A DNA stretch of 64,000 nt, taken from contig PTFA01000081.1 of assembly GCA_003342895.1 (NCBI GenBank), forward strand, positions 186,001 through 250,000, read 5' to 3'. A program made the translations under genes and the position numbers. Origin of the DNA: Casuarius casuarius (lineage: Eukaryota > Chordata > Aves > Casuariiformes > Casuariidae). Shown piece by piece: positions 36,951 through 49,929 of this stretch. How positions within the stretch are numbered: position 1 is the first letter of the stretch; each line of letters begins with the position of its first letter. Under the pieces are notes generated by a model that saw only the letters and a program-made list of their open reading frames with translations, did no database searches and was not told the origin of the DNA.

Positions 36951-39900
36951 ATCCCATTCACCTCTCTTCGTTTACATGTGATTTGTCAAACAGCTGAAAT
37001 GTGCATATGGTCATCACAAGGCCAAAATGTGTCTTCATCTCTTCTTCATATGCATTTTCACACAGCACAAGTTTTCAAGAAGTGAATTTGGCACTGAATA
37101 AAGCCTGCTTGCTGCTAATGACTGAATGGGACTTCCTTCGGTCACCCTGCAAAAGTTCGTGTGTGGCAGACCTGATTTCACCCTTGGATACGCAAGTACA
37201 GCCTTGATTCTTTTTCAGTTTCTCCCTCCCATCACGAGCTACTTTTCTTCCTTAACATCCCCTTAACTTGCACGGGGTCTTCAATCTAAGCCATTTACTT
37301 GTTTATCTTTGAACCGAGCACTAGTCATGCAGTCTGTGACGTACGAATTTCTTAAAGGTATCCCATAATCTCTCAACATTTCTTACACTTCTCAAGTCAG
37401 CAAACAGGGCAAAACATCTACCAATTATTTCCCTGAACTAAGCCAGCTTTACTAAGTCAATCAGTGTGTTCTTATCCAGATATGCAATCATCCTCTCCTT
37501 ATCTCAACCTGCCAATTCATGCTGCACTTCTGGCAAACCAAATTGATATTTAGATACTACTGAACAGCTCTTCCCACAATTGTTTGCACACAGGTGTGCC
37601 ATAAGGTTCTCTTCACTTGTTACAAATGTCTCAGGAACCTCAGCCAAATGTCCTTTGCACAGTGAAGATAACAAATCATCTGTGACTCTCCCAGAATTAA
37701 CTATAAAAAATGGCTGCAACGGGCAAATTTGTATTGTATACTGTCATGGTCCCCATAAACCCCACACCATAAGGGTAGTTTGAATAGTGTTTTTCTAAGA
37801 AAAAAAAAAGAGACAGGAAAAAGGATTGGGCAGTAGGAGAATAAGCTAAAATTTTAGAGAATCATAAATAATTCTCTGTATGTTAGACAATGTTCCTTTT
37901 ACACTGTATCCAACCAATTTTTCTAGGAAATGTCAACATAGAAGTGATTGCCATGTGTTCCCTGAAAATTGATACTATACTTAGGAACACAAGAATTTAA
38001 AAAAAAATCTGCTAATTAATGAAGAGCTTCCACTGCCAATTACTACAGCTGAGTTCTTTACCTACAAAAATTCTTCTAGGATTCTTTATTAAAAAATCTA
38101 ATAATAATACTACTACTAAATAATATCAGAATTTTGCAGTGTAAGTAAATTAGGAGTTCTCATAGGTGCAAAGTAGCAGCTCAGTCCCAGATATTATCAA
38201 AGGAAACAGCATTCCACATAGTTTATTCAAGACAAAGCTGGCTTCTCCATCCTGAAAATTTTTCTACAAGTCTATCTTCCATCTGTGCCTTGGCTTTGTC
38301 CTACGAATCATAGGCAGCGTGATGCACTGAATTTCAAAACTGTAATGTTTTCTTATTTAGATGCTACATATCTAATAAATAGCCCTTCCTTGTCCTTCAG
38401 TGATACAGTGTGCAGCTTCAGTACAGAAATGGAAAAAATGAGAACATACTTAGACAGTGGCCTATCAATGTACCCACTTTTCTTACGTGTATTTAGAGTG
38501 TTTACAGAATACCTCACTAAACACCCAGTTCAGACTGTCTTCCTTACTAGGTGAGCAAACTATCTGGGACAGTTACAGTCAAGTTCCCCAAAGCTGAGGT
38601 CAGAGCTACAACTAGGCAACTATCCCGCGTGGATGATGTTCCAGCAGATGTATGACATAGCCCATACAGCTCACATACAGTCAAAACTCAGTCTCTTCCC
38701 GTCTTTTTATTTCATTAAAAATTATTGAATAGACACTTGTCCAGACATTATTTTCCAAATGTGGCTACTCTGAGTTCCTGGCAAAGGAGTATAGACCACT
38801 AATCCCTTCCTGCCTCTGGTTAGGGTGGGATTTGCCTATGCACTGAAAGATGTTCTGAGTCCTCCTGCATTTCCACTGCAAAGTGAGCAGTTCCAGAGGA
38901 GGTTGTAGGCCCCCCTCATCTAGAGATGCCTATATTTCAGTGGTAACCTAGGTACAAAACTCAAATCCTGAGAGTATGTAACCAGGCCAGACGCAGACAA
39001 GCTCCCAGTGACCTCAACAGGGATGTGGCTTAGGAAAAATTCAGTTGTGACCAAGTAAAGCAACCTGAGATATGATCCACTATACTTTAGTATTAACCTT
39101 CTACATAACCGCAGAGTACCATTATTATAACAGTAATATAGTTCTGTGAAAATCAAACATGCTGGCTCCATGCCATACCATTCTGTTTCAATGATCTCTA
39201 CTAAAAACTAAGCTTATGCCTTTGGTTATTGAGCAGCAGCATCTGAGATAATGCAGTTGCCTCCCCAACGCCCACCGCAGGAAATTCTGTATAGCAATTC
39301 TGGTGATGGATGTTAACCTTTCCAGATGCCCAATAACACCGTATCATGTACCATACTGTATCACTACTAAGAAAATATCAATAGTCTTATACACTGATTA
39401 GTGCCTAACACATCTTTGTCAAACACTTAATGAAGCACATATTGGGTCTGCTGATCCGACTGTCAATTTATTCTAAATGAATACGCTTGCCAAAGTATTT
39501 AGGTGCCAAAAGCTGGAAAAGCTTCCAAACTGATTTTTTTTAGCTCAGACCATGATAGCTGCATATAAAATATGCCACCTGAAGTTACAGTTGCCTGACA
39601 ATCAAGAATACCAGGTAGTTCAAGATCATAGATTTCTATGACTCCCCCTGGAATCACTCTTTGGCTTGATCACAACATGCAGAAATGACAGGCCTAGCAG
39701 ATCACTATTTATAATACAGAGCTGATGTGTTAATTTTGTGTTGTAAGCATAACCTGTGACCAGGAATGGAAAAATGGCAATTATAAATTGTTTGGACTTG
39801 CTTTCTTTCTGTCCCTGTTCAGCACCTTCCCCTGCACTTCCATGCAGTTGAACTAGCAAAGCCTAAGGAGTATAAAAACTCAAAGGGAGCAAGAGGCCCC

Positions 39901-42900
39901 AAAGTGAATGTCACAATGGAGAAAGTTTGTGTTTCACTGGCAGCAGATCTATTTTAGGACATTTCTATTCCCCTTCTGCTCTTATAGTCATCTATCTGCC
40001 CAGTTATGTGGCACATCAAACATGCCTCCATGACCTCGCGCTAGCTGAAGGACGGTAATGGGCAAGAGGGCAGGGAAGAGCATGAATGAACACAAGAAGC
40101 CAGTAATGTGGGAGTCAAGGCTTTCTTAAAACAAAAATAAAAAGATAAACTAATTATCACTTGTGAAATTGATAAATGATAAACCAGACACCGTTTAACA
40201 GTCTTAATGTTGAGCACAGATGTTCTTGCATGCATGTATGATGTGGTTATGCTGGGCTCTACTGCTGCTCCTGGCTTCTCAGATCATTACTGCTATAAGC
40301 AAGGGCAAGGCATTTATCCCAGCCACTGGCCTTTCCCTTCTGATCAATTCAGGGAAACAAGGTCAGGCACCTCCATCTGGCCTTTATAGCACAACTGCCC
40401 ATCACACAGATCCTCCAGAATCATAGGACAAAGGTTCTTTAAAGTCTTCTCTGATACAATAAGGAAGGAATTTGTATATCCCAGTGTTGAAATAGGGGGT
40501 GAAACAGGGATTTCCAAGCACGTTAACTGATCCTGGCAACTCCATTCTTAAGAATGCTGTCAGAGGGTCTTGGCCTGACAAGACATTATGCAGTTGTATG
40601 TGAAAGCAAATCTCCCTCTGGACTATGCTCACGCTTGGCTTTGCAGCTGCTGAACAGAGTTGACTCCAAGGAGCTTTCACAGACCAAACACTGGGGAAGC
40701 TAATAATGTAGGGATCGAGCCCAGTGTGTTAAAAGAATCCTTCTAAAAATGTGATAGATACTTGCTCAAATGACAATCTGTATCCCAGCTGCATGTTTAA
40801 CACTAGCCCATAATCCTCCCGAATCTTCACTAAGGTACTTCAGGGAAAGCACCTCTCTAGCACTCACAGCTGCTCATCAGAATGACCCTGATAACCCAGA
40901 CTCAAAAAATAAATGCACAGATATAATAAACAAATAAAACGCAAAGTTGGCCAACGAACATTAAACACTCCAGAATGGAGACTCACTTATAGGACAAATG
41001 TGTCAAAGTAACATAAAAAGGCTCATTTAAAATGACTGAAGTCAGGAAAACTCCGAAGTTCAGCCGAAACATCATCTTTCACTTATCCTCTTGTACCTGC
41101 ACATCACAGATAATAGTGCCTTCTCTCAGAAGAGACTCTGAACAGGGGGTGACCTTATGTACCAAGTGTGCTGCAATAACTAAGTACAGCAGGGGTGAAT
41201 TGAAGATGGCATTTCAGCCTTTAAGTGAATTCCCCACATTTCTTCAATTTACGCCAGACCCTTATGTTATGTCAACTTATCTTTTCTCTGACCTCATACA
41301 AAGCTAGACGTCCAGAAACTGCTATTCATATGCAAATACATAAACATGCATATACACATACACGCATCACTCAATTTTTGTATTATAAAATTATCTGCAT
41401 GGTCTCTCATTAAACATTTGTTTTCAAAAAGATACATAGAATGGCTCTTCCTCACGCAGCACCCCTTTGCAGCCTTTGCCCAGAGAATCCAAGCAGCAAA
41501 CACATGGCCAAAACACCTGGACTGGGCTGATGCTGCACCATTAGGAGGAGTCAATAATTCTGTAAATTTAGCAAGTAATTCCAGGTCACTTTGCTCACAA
41601 ATGATTTTTTGCGGGATTTTTTTTCTTGCATTTTTAATGCACTGTTTTCCAAATAGCTCTGTTCACCAAATGTACAGAAAATATTGGCTGAATAGTATAT
41701 GAACCCTGATGTAGTTATGAGACTGATTTTGTCTAAGCACAGAATAATAACAGAAGGAAAAATATAAAGGTTTATTTTACAGATAACTGCTGTTGGAAAA
41801 AAAGCTAATTTTTACATAAATGGTTCGGCGCTGTTAACATGTTTGTACAGTATACACCTTGGCTGCACATCAGCTGTTATTGGAGAGCAGAAGCTGTATC
41901 CATCTGTAACTTTCATTAAAATAGAATGCCACTGCATAATTATATTTGGATTTCTTTCTTTTTTCTTCTTTTTTTTTCATGGGATACCAGTAAATCTTTC
42001 TTTCTCTGTTGGACTACACATAATATTGAAATCTGCATTTACAGCTAAAAAATGGGTGCACAGCATCAAAGTATAGCATGGAAATTAAGCATGATAACAA
42101 CAGAACAGGAAGAAACTGAAACATCAAATGGCTCTTACTTGATATGTCTCTGCCACTTACAGCATCTCCAAATTTAAAAAAGACTAGAAGAGCTGTGTCT
42201 GTTCCAGAAAAAAATATATCAGGTGTTTCCATATTAAAATTATACACATATCTAATTTCCAGAGCAAACATGGATAATTCAATTTTTTCTCTTGTCGCAC
42301 AAAACAGACTTCTCTAGAACGGCTTTAAGTGAACAATTCAGAATAAAGCTCTCTACTTCAGGTAGTGCCTAGTTACTAAAGAATTGCCTTGATGCCTTAG
42401 CCTTGATGACCAAGGAGTAGCAGGCAGACAATACTTCACATTTTGAGCTTCAGTCACTCTTGGAGCTGGCTGAGTTACAAAGAATAATTCTGATTCTCAG
42501 CAAGTTTAACACATTTCCATGCAAGAAATAATTTACTCTGTTGCACCCCCTAGTGGGATTACTTTATAGTAATCAGATTCCCCCTATTTTGTTATTTTTC
42601 TATTCATAGTACACATGTTAAATATGGAGAGTCACAAAAGGACGTAGTTAAGTCCCCAGATTAAATTTCCTTAAGGTTAACTGACATTTCTCTCTTTGAT
42701 GATGATTGCTAATAGTGAACACTAAGGCATGGAGCATTTTTTGATATGTACACATTTGAAACAATCATGAATTTCAGGTCCCGATTTTTGAGCTAGGTTC
42801 TATTTTCAGTTTAAATCCAGAGTAGAAAGATTTCCATTCCGAGAAAAAATTACTCATTCTTTCTTTTAAGGTCAAGCCATGTGTGTAATAAGGAGAGATC

Positions 42901-43099
42901 CAAACCGAGGAGGAGAAAAGGTGGGGTTTGTGCATTACTAATCCTAACTATCCTAGATGTGTTCAGTAAGCTTTTGCATATTGGCAAAGGGCAAAAAGTC
43001 ACAGTACTATTAACATCATTATTTGACTTAGTGTCCGTGTGGCTCCTACCGCAAAGAACTTATACTGGAAAAAGTCAGACCCATAATAAATGAAGCAAA
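36951..43099. other. Unique-looking non-coding DNA
   Basis: No gene or clear transposon over about 6 kb. Short chance frames occur on both strands, the longest at 41,346-41,702 plus (118 codons, no motif). A 9-A run lies at 37,801-37,809, a small TA-rich ATAATAATACTACTACTAA tract near 38,100 and a pyrimidine tract at about 41,949-41,979. Confidence 0.5.
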
Positions 43100-43690
43100 A
43101 GGTGAGCGAACACGGTTACCAGGACTCGGATCCCGAGAAGGTTTAAACACATTTGGCTGGTGGGCTGATCCTGTTCTCACTGCAAAGAGATATTTGTCGG
43201 TCCTACTAACAGGAGCCAGGTATGGCTCGCACCTTCAGCGCGACCACTCCTGATGCTTCACACACACCATGTATCCGAAGCCCTTGTGACACCAGGCCCA
43301 ATTAGGAGTTCAGAGCAGCTGCCCCTCGCTGGGGTACCGGGCTGGTAACAACAGCTGAGAGCTTCCCCCTTGCTCCACCTTTCTTAGGCCAGATGCAGAA
43401 GTAGCAAGGCATAAAAGTGTCCTCAAGGCCCCTGACCCGGCTGGGGAAGTCTCCCAGTGCTGGGCTGAGCAGCACAGTGGTACTTCTCCTCTCTTGAGAC
43501 ACCTCTGCAGGCCCTGGCCTAGACCAGGTGTTGGAGGCAGGCGAAGGCGCTGGTGTGGCGGAGGGACTAGGGCAGTCCCCGGAGGCTCTCAGCCAAAGCA
43601 CGGCCCTGCCGAGTGGCTGCAAAGGCACCTCCCCAACCCATGGGCCGTCAGTTTGCTCAGTCTTCCTGCAGCTTTCACCCAGGAAGGTTT
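43100..43690. other. GC-rich patch, not a clear CpG island
   Basis: This segment is markedly GC-richer than its neighbours and carries about 20 CpGs, but the CpG count is low for that GC content (rough hand estimate of observed/expected near 0.5). The 136-codon minus frame at 43,302-43,712 is Pro/Ser/Arg-rich and overlaps open plus frames at 43,494-43,716, so it is explained by composition. It could be an old GC-rich repeat or a decayed regulatory region. Confidence 0.35.
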
Positions 43691-45024
43691 TTAAATGCAC
43701 GTATAAGGACATATAGACAATCCCAAATTGTCTTCCACGCCATATTATGATTTAAAATATCAAGGCACTTCCAGCAAGTCCTGACATTAGATGGCAAGAA
43801 GGAGCAAACAAAGAGGTCTAGCTTATCTTTTGTGCTTAGATGTATCTTATAACAGAGTATAAAGGAAATCAATATTCCCATCATAAATCTTGCTTACTCT
43901 CCTTATAGGGGTGATGGCTGACTTCCACGTGAAAATGTCAAAATAAAAGCGCTTTGCTCTCCAAGAGACTTTGGTTCAATCAGGCATAATACAGCACAAA
44001 GGAGCCTAATGTAAACAAAGGCACCGAGGATGTGAGCGTCCACAGGAGACAGGACTCTTAGCACCCTCTTACTTCCACCCTGAATAGCTATCTACTAAGT
44101 AGACATAGGAACATCTTATTGTCACGTCTCACCAGCATGAGCGTGGGCTTTGTAATCTGATGGGTAGTGATTTTCTCTCATTCATTAATATTCAGAATGG
44201 GGGGGGGGGGGTTTATTTCTTTGCATCCACCTTAGATGGTTGACCGAAACATAAACAAGAAAGACCATTCGTATTAGTCAGAGAAGGCTGACTCTGGCTC
44301 ATTGCCTGTACAGCGATGGTAATAAGACATTCTTAGAGCGTTATCCGTGCTAGTCGTCTGGGAACGCACACGTTCTTCGGAAGACATGATTCTGTTCTGG
44401 CAAACCCTCGTGACACAGCTAGAGTGCTTCTGTGCCTTTGTGGCTGATATAGATCACATCCAATTGGTTATGACAGAATACACAAAACTTTCGCAATTCC
44501 AGCTATAAAATGTGTTAATGAAACTATATTTACGTGCTTCAGATTAAAAGAGAATCATCGCTAACAAATAAGCTGAGAAGGTCATTACCACTTCACATTA
44601 ATGAATTACCAATAAATTGTTTTGAGGAAATAGCTTCATTGTGAAACCAGGACACTGGAAAGAACATCATGTATATAAAATTAAATTCAAGAAAATCTAT
44701 CTGACAGACAATAAGCTCAGGAAGTATGTATTTCCAATAATGGGCATTTGCAATTCACAATAATTTTATCTGGGAATGTATCTGAAACAGGAAGAAAACA
44801 CAAGGGAAGATTTTGTAGGAAAGTGTTGATAACAGAGGGTAAAAGGATGAAGACAATAAAAATAAAATTGCTTCCAGTAACCTGATGGCAAAAACGAAAA
44901 CACGGTGTCATCAATATCCATGACATCTGTGGAAAGAGTCATCACAACGCTGAAAAACTCGTATCTCATTTTCTCCGTTAAGGTAAGCGCTAAGATCTGG
45001 CACCTCTGTTTCTTGTCATAATGT
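43691..45024. other. Unique-looking non-coding DNA
   Basis: No gene recognised. A consensus-quality splice donor on the plus strand (GTTAAG|GTAAGC, intron start at 44,983) follows an open frame from 44,881, but an in-frame TAA lies directly upstream and no acceptor fits, so no exon is called. Confidence 0.45.
44199..44211 (+). repeat. Poly-G tract, 13 G
   Basis: An uninterrupted run of thirteen G lies in otherwise AT-rich DNA. Such tracts are length-unstable, can fold into quadruplexes and are also a common place for base-count errors in assemblies. Confidence 0.95.
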
Positions 45025-45415
45025 TGTCAGTGGGTGAAATTCACAGGACAAGGACTGTGTGTTACTTAGGTCCTACTTAAGCCTACGTTTACCCAGGGTG
45101 TGTACTGTAATCTGTTACACCTAAATGATTCTTTAGAACACAGGCTTTTTGTTAAATCTGTTTTTTCTCCGGATCTTAGAGGGATGTTATGATTTCGGCG
45201 ATGCACACGTAAAAGTAACTCCTTACAAGTATCATAAATTTGAATTTAATTTTCTACAGCAGGTTTTCTTTTAATTTTAGGACGTGTTCCCCATTTCCTT
45301 ACACTCATGCTGATATTAACACCTGTGCAAACTGAGTGTAAAATGCTATCAAATCAGAATTCCCCAATCACATCAGTGGTGGTATTTTACACCCGCTTGG
45401 CACAGATGCAATTTA
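45025..45415. repeat. Diverged old repeat with internal inverted motif
   Basis: The start gtgggtgaaattcacagg resembles the GGGTGAAATTCACCC motif of an old sauropsid repeat. The end carries an imperfect inverted pair: gtgtaaaatgctatc at 45,336-45,350 and ggtggtattttacacc at 45,378-45,393. Between them lies aaatcagaattccccaatca. The two parts may be one element or two neighbours. Identity is recalled from texture, not aligned. Confidence 0.4.
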
Positions 45416-46559
45416 TTACGAGATTAAGTAGAGTGTTGAATCAAGCCTTCTGTATCTAAAACAATAGCACACTCCTTCATCTGCAGATACCATCACCAGA
45501 TTTAGGCACAAATGGAAATAATGTGTTGAACTCATGTTAAATCCTCATGGATTCCTGTACCTATTACCAAGTAATCATGTGGCTGGAAGGCACTGTTTAG
45601 GAGGAATCCAAGAATAACGAAGTTGTTATAAATCAGGGTAGAAATGCACAGACATGGCTGTGTCAGAAAGATGTCACAGTGCATAGCTATTATTAATCTC
45701 TCATTCTGGAAAATATTAAAAATATGCAAAATGTAATGGAAAAATATTCAAAAAGTCCTGAGTCATGACAGCGTAACTATGTAACTCAGTAAGGAAATAG
45801 TATAACGGCAAGTTTTAATCTTAAAGATTTAATCTTAAAGATTGCTAATTTAAAGAGAAAAATAGCCTGAGTTTTCAACTCTGGAAAAGACACTTCATAA
45901 AAAGGTTCCCTGTGTGACATGAACGTTGCCTATAATGTGTAAACTGTTTAGTGGAAGAATAAATTATCAGCAAATTAATTGGACATAAATAGAACGCTCT
46001 TACGTGTTTGGTTTTAGCTGTCAGCAAAGTCAGCACTCAAAGCTGATCATCAGCGTTGTTTTATTCAATCAAATAAGAGCCTTTCTATTATATAGTGTTC
46101 TATATTCTGTAACTAGAACTATTATAATTTGAGCTGAAGCAGTTATCTTTACTACCTTGTGAATACAATCTGACAGAGTCACAGAAAATGCTGATATACT
46201 TAGGATGACCTTCTTTGGTTCAGTAGTGTTACAGGCACAGGTTTTTTTCCTTTTTTGTTACTAGGAAGGAGAAAATTACATTGGGCTAAAATGAATACTA
46301 ATGAAACTCCTTAGTTAGCTTTCTTTGTGATAAGAATAAAAAATTGGAGCTATGTTCCCCTAGAATCTCAAGCAATTTTTGTCCTTTATTCTGATAGAAA
46401 GATTACTGACAGTAGAGAAGGAGAGCAAAGTAATCTCATAAAATATCTGCATTTTTAAGAATGCTTTTGTTGCAAAAATGTTGGTGTGCAATTTCTTCAA
46501 TCTACTTTTAGGGCTGTAAAGAAAAAGTACCTATTTGTTCTGCACTGCAACAATGCCAG
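45416..46559. other. AT-rich non-coding DNA
   Basis: No gene recognised. The sequence is stop-rich and contains one 14-bp tandem duplication, listed separately. Confidence 0.5.
45815..45842. repeat. Perfect two-copy 14-bp tandem repeat
   Basis: The unit ttaatcttaaagat occurs at 45,815-45,828 and again, identically, at 45,829-45,842. Lack of divergence between the copies suggests a recent local duplication. Each unit is itself nearly palindromic. Confidence 0.9.
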
Positions 46560-46935
46560 CTGCATTCAATCAACTAAAAAGCTGCAAGCCATAAACCTTC
46601 CTCCACAGCTATAGAAGAAAAAAAGGCAGGGCCATAAAAATTCATCAGGATAATGTAGAGATGAGGCGCGTTTGAATCACCATCCCTGCAATCAACCAAT
46701 CACTCATCCTGTGGCATTTACAGCACATCTCATTCCCCTGTTCCTTAAGGACAATTGATTTTCCTGATTCCATTAGCATAACGGCAAGGAAAATGACTGC
46801 AGTGCAATATTTCTGGAAACTTCCAACAAGTATGCTGTGTGCTGGAGTGTGACCATAATAATAAGCTACCTTGCTAGCGACTGCGTGTGCTGCTGTTGCT
46901 GCTGCTATGGCATCGCAGCCGAGTGAAAAGGACAC
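46560..46935. promoter_or_regulatory. Candidate conserved non-coding element
   Basis: The block combines several plausible factor-binding cores: gccataaaaattcatcagga at 46,631, ggacaattgattttcctgat at 46,749 and CCATTAGCATAA at 46,772 (POU/homeodomain-like). It also has tgcagtgcaatatttctgga and ACCATAATAATAAGC, with no transposon signature. A 96-codon minus frame (46,645-46,935) with an Ala-rich start is also open here and cannot be fully excluded as coding. The call rests on sequence texture only. Confidence 0.2.
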
Positions 46936-49464
46936 AGACTAAGCAATTTGGGGTTCAAGCGCAGAAGAGGGAAAAAAAAGAAAAAAGCGCTTTCGCAGAA
47001 TATAAAACAAAAACTCACTTAAGCAAATAAACATAATTTCAAGGCGGGCAGAGCAGTAGGCAACGTCTAGCAGGCCCTGAGCATTATTGTGTTATGGTTA
47101 ATAATTCCATTTTCTGAAACATTAGTAATACTCCTGCATTCCTTGATGGCTTTTAGACTCCTGGTTTTGCTCAGGTTTAAGGCAGAAGAAAATGAAACTT
47201 TAATACACAGTTCCCTTATAAATATACAAGAAGAATGCATCAGTGGATTCCCCAAAGAACCTGCAGCCAGCCACAGCCCCGCACAGCCATCAGCACCACG
47301 CAGGGGGCTCCACATTCTTCCATTTTCTCTTTAAGTTCGATGATAATATCCACGCTAGCTTAAATTATTCAAGATGATGAAACCTTATTGGTGAACATGC
47401 ACTGCCTAAATTTAAAACTGTACATTATTATCTTCCCATGTAAATGTATTTTAAGGCTGTGTTAAGCTTTTTGAAGTGTAATTCAGAGACTACTGTATCT
47501 CAAACAACATAAAATACTTTTCATCTTGTGAAGGATCCTTTAGACTTCTAAGGTCCTATCTGTTGTACATTTTTAAGTCCCTTTATAGTTTCAAACCCAG
47601 TGGGTTACGCATGTTAAATTCAATCCCTAAATTGAATTCAAAGTTGATACAAGCCTGCCTGCAGAACTCAGAAAAGTCTTCCTATTATAAGTACCAAAAG
47701 TCAATATTTTTAACCCCCTCATAGACATGCTTTTTTCATATATATTATTCCTAGAAATACTCCAGTATTACTCATGCCAGTGAAAAAAAGAGAACTTCAA
47801 TTGCATCCTACGACACGGTTATTAGCACGCCCAGATTCTTACAAGCCCAGGTTTTTCTTATTAATATTATTTTACAACTTATAAGTCCTATTCATAAATC
47901 TGGGTCCTTTATTCCTAAGCATGGCAGAAACACAGAATTGTTACAGAGAAATCAAAACTTACATAGAAGAAATGATTGCAATAGATAAAAGAAGATGGAG
48001 AGATGTTGGTTCAGGAGAGGGAGAGTGTTCCAGCATAGCAGCCACCTCGCTGCTGGAAACGTTGATGTCCGAATGATGACGTCACTCTGTTGGGACATTT
48101 TGAAGGGATGGGTGGATGGAAAGGGACGAAGTCTGGAGAGGGTGACAAGATTCAGTACGGAAATGGTAGCTGAATTTTTTCTTGTGGATGGTAACATCTG
48201 GGGATAATTTTAGTCACACAGTCCCAGAGAATGCACCAAGACTACTTATGGTCACAAAACTATCCCGGGTGCTTCAGTGGAGCATCCACAGCCTGCAAAG
48301 GAGACCAGAGAGCACTGAGGCCTCATCCTGACATGCAGCGAGGTTGGGGAACCAGGAGCAGGCAAGGCAAATGCAGCCGTGAGAGCACAATTACACGGCA
48401 CAGTGCCATGTCTCACTACGAAAGCCAAATGGTTCATCAGGAGTCGGGAACAGGCAATGATAAAGCCACCTCATGCCTTTCTGGGACTGGACTCCAAGCA
48501 ATGTTAAATCACCTGAAAGATGCCAGAAACAGCCAGTCATGCTTCTCCCCCAAGGACAGTAAATGACCATAGCATCAAGTGACCAGCAGTTTGCTGCCTT
48601 CTGCACAAGACAGGCTCCCTCACCCAGGTGCCGAGTGGAGCATCCCTCACCGAAGCGCCAGCTGGGGTGTGTCATGGATGCTCAGAAAAGAAGTCTGGGC
48701 AAAACAGGAAGGGGATCTGGCAGATCCTCGTCTCAGGACAATTCCTCATCTCAGGGATATTAATGACGGCTGCTCCTGAACAGAGTGAAATCTTGTGTTA
48801 TGTTTCAGTTCCCCCCCAGTTTGAAAAAAAGAAAACCAAACCAGTGCAGGCTGAAGCCCACTGCCCCCAGTGTTTCTCACTGCACCAGCTGCTGTTCTCT
48901 GACTGATAGCCTAGGCAAAGCAAGCACAAGTTTGGATATGCTTGAAACAATTCGCTTTCTAGAAAGACTTTTGTCATCAGTTCTGTCCATCTTACGAAGT
49001 TAGAAATTCCCCTAATACGCTGTCCATATCATTATGCTAAATAATAGCAACGATTCTTAATTGAAAGCGATCACTGGGTGTAGCGTCACAGCAGTCTGCA
49101 AAGAACCACAGGACGGTCAGTTCCCTTTTCGGGTGATTAGAATGAGAGAGAGGAATAAACCCAAATCTCACTAAGTATCTAGCTTCCCAGAGACAGAAAT
49201 CCAAGGAGCCTCATGCTCTTTGCTCTTTTGGCATCATAAAAAATTAGTGCCTCCAAAAACAAAAAGTTTGTTTCCATTCCTTAAAGTGTGTGATTTTGTC
49301 CACCCAGATTAGACCACGTTGGCCTGAGATTTAGGAGTTTAATTTCTCTTGCTTACATTTTGACCTGTTATTTTACATATTTCTTTTAATCCATCAAGAA
49401 CCAAAGCATTTTTCAAACCATATGCAGGCTTCATATAACCTTTTCAACAGAAGTAAAATGGTCT
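46936..49464. other. Non-coding DNA with overlapping chance frames
   Basis: No gene recognised. The stretch 47,950-48,910 is moderately GC-rich and open in several registers on both strands (for example 48,231-48,566 plus, 48,391-48,675 minus, 48,628-48,906 plus). Mutual overlap argues against coding. No recognised repeat is seen. Confidence 0.45.
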
Positions 49465-49625
49465 AACAGACAGGTCAAGGGTTACTATTCCCAGCAGCTC
49501 TGAGTTCACCCCGTCTGACACTTGCTTAATGTACAGACTTAGGCAAATGACCTAGCTTCCCTCTGTCTCAATTTTCTCATGTATATAATGAGAATAATGA
49601 TATACAGTAGCATTTCAGGAGCCTT
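49465..49625 (+). repeat. MIR SINE (CORE-SINE), plus orientation
   Basis: The sequence runs in MIR order. It starts with a decayed B box (gggttactattccc near 49,478) and continues through a region equivalent to the CTGTGTGACC linker. Next comes gacttaggcaaatgacctag, then ctctgtctcaattttctcat and gtatataatgagaataatga. The last three parallel the consensus TTGGGCAAGTTACTTAACC, CTGTGCCTCAGTTTCCTCAT and CTGTAAAATGGGGATAATAA. It is one of the best-preserved repeats here, though clearly ancient. Confidence 0.85.
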
Positions 49626-49929
49626 ATCAATGATGAGTTGATACCAGGCAGCAGTGTGACACCATGGTCTGTCTCTTTAAGAGAGTGTCTGGGGGCAGAA
49701 GGGGAAGCTGCATCCGCTTAGTTTCTTTGACATGCACTTTTAAAAAACAAGGTACTAAATAACTGCTGAGCTCATATTTACCACAACTGAAACGCAGCCA
49801 TTCCGGAGTCTGCTTAACGGAGAGCAGCAATATTACTTGATAAAAGAAGAAAGGGAAAATCGTGGGGGCTGATTCTCTGCTGCCCAGTGTCCATTTACCC
49901 CATCAAAGTATTCCCAGCTTGCTGCTGTC

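Noticed and set aside
39615..39665. CR1 3' tail suggested by gatcatagatttctatgact
   Set aside because: The following sequence does not match the CR1 3' UTR in either orientation.
43100..43690. CpG island
   Set aside because: GC-rich but CpG count by eye is only about half of expectation; kept as a GC-rich patch only.
43302..43712. 136-codon minus-strand frame in GC-rich DNA
   Set aside because: Pro/Ser/Arg/Gly-rich and mirrored by open frames on the other strand; GC-rich DNA has few stops by chance.
44881..44982. Plus-strand exon ending at a strong donor (AAG|GTAAGC)
   Set aside because: An in-frame TAA lies immediately upstream (44,878-44,880) and no acceptor fits the frame; a Met start inside would be speculative.
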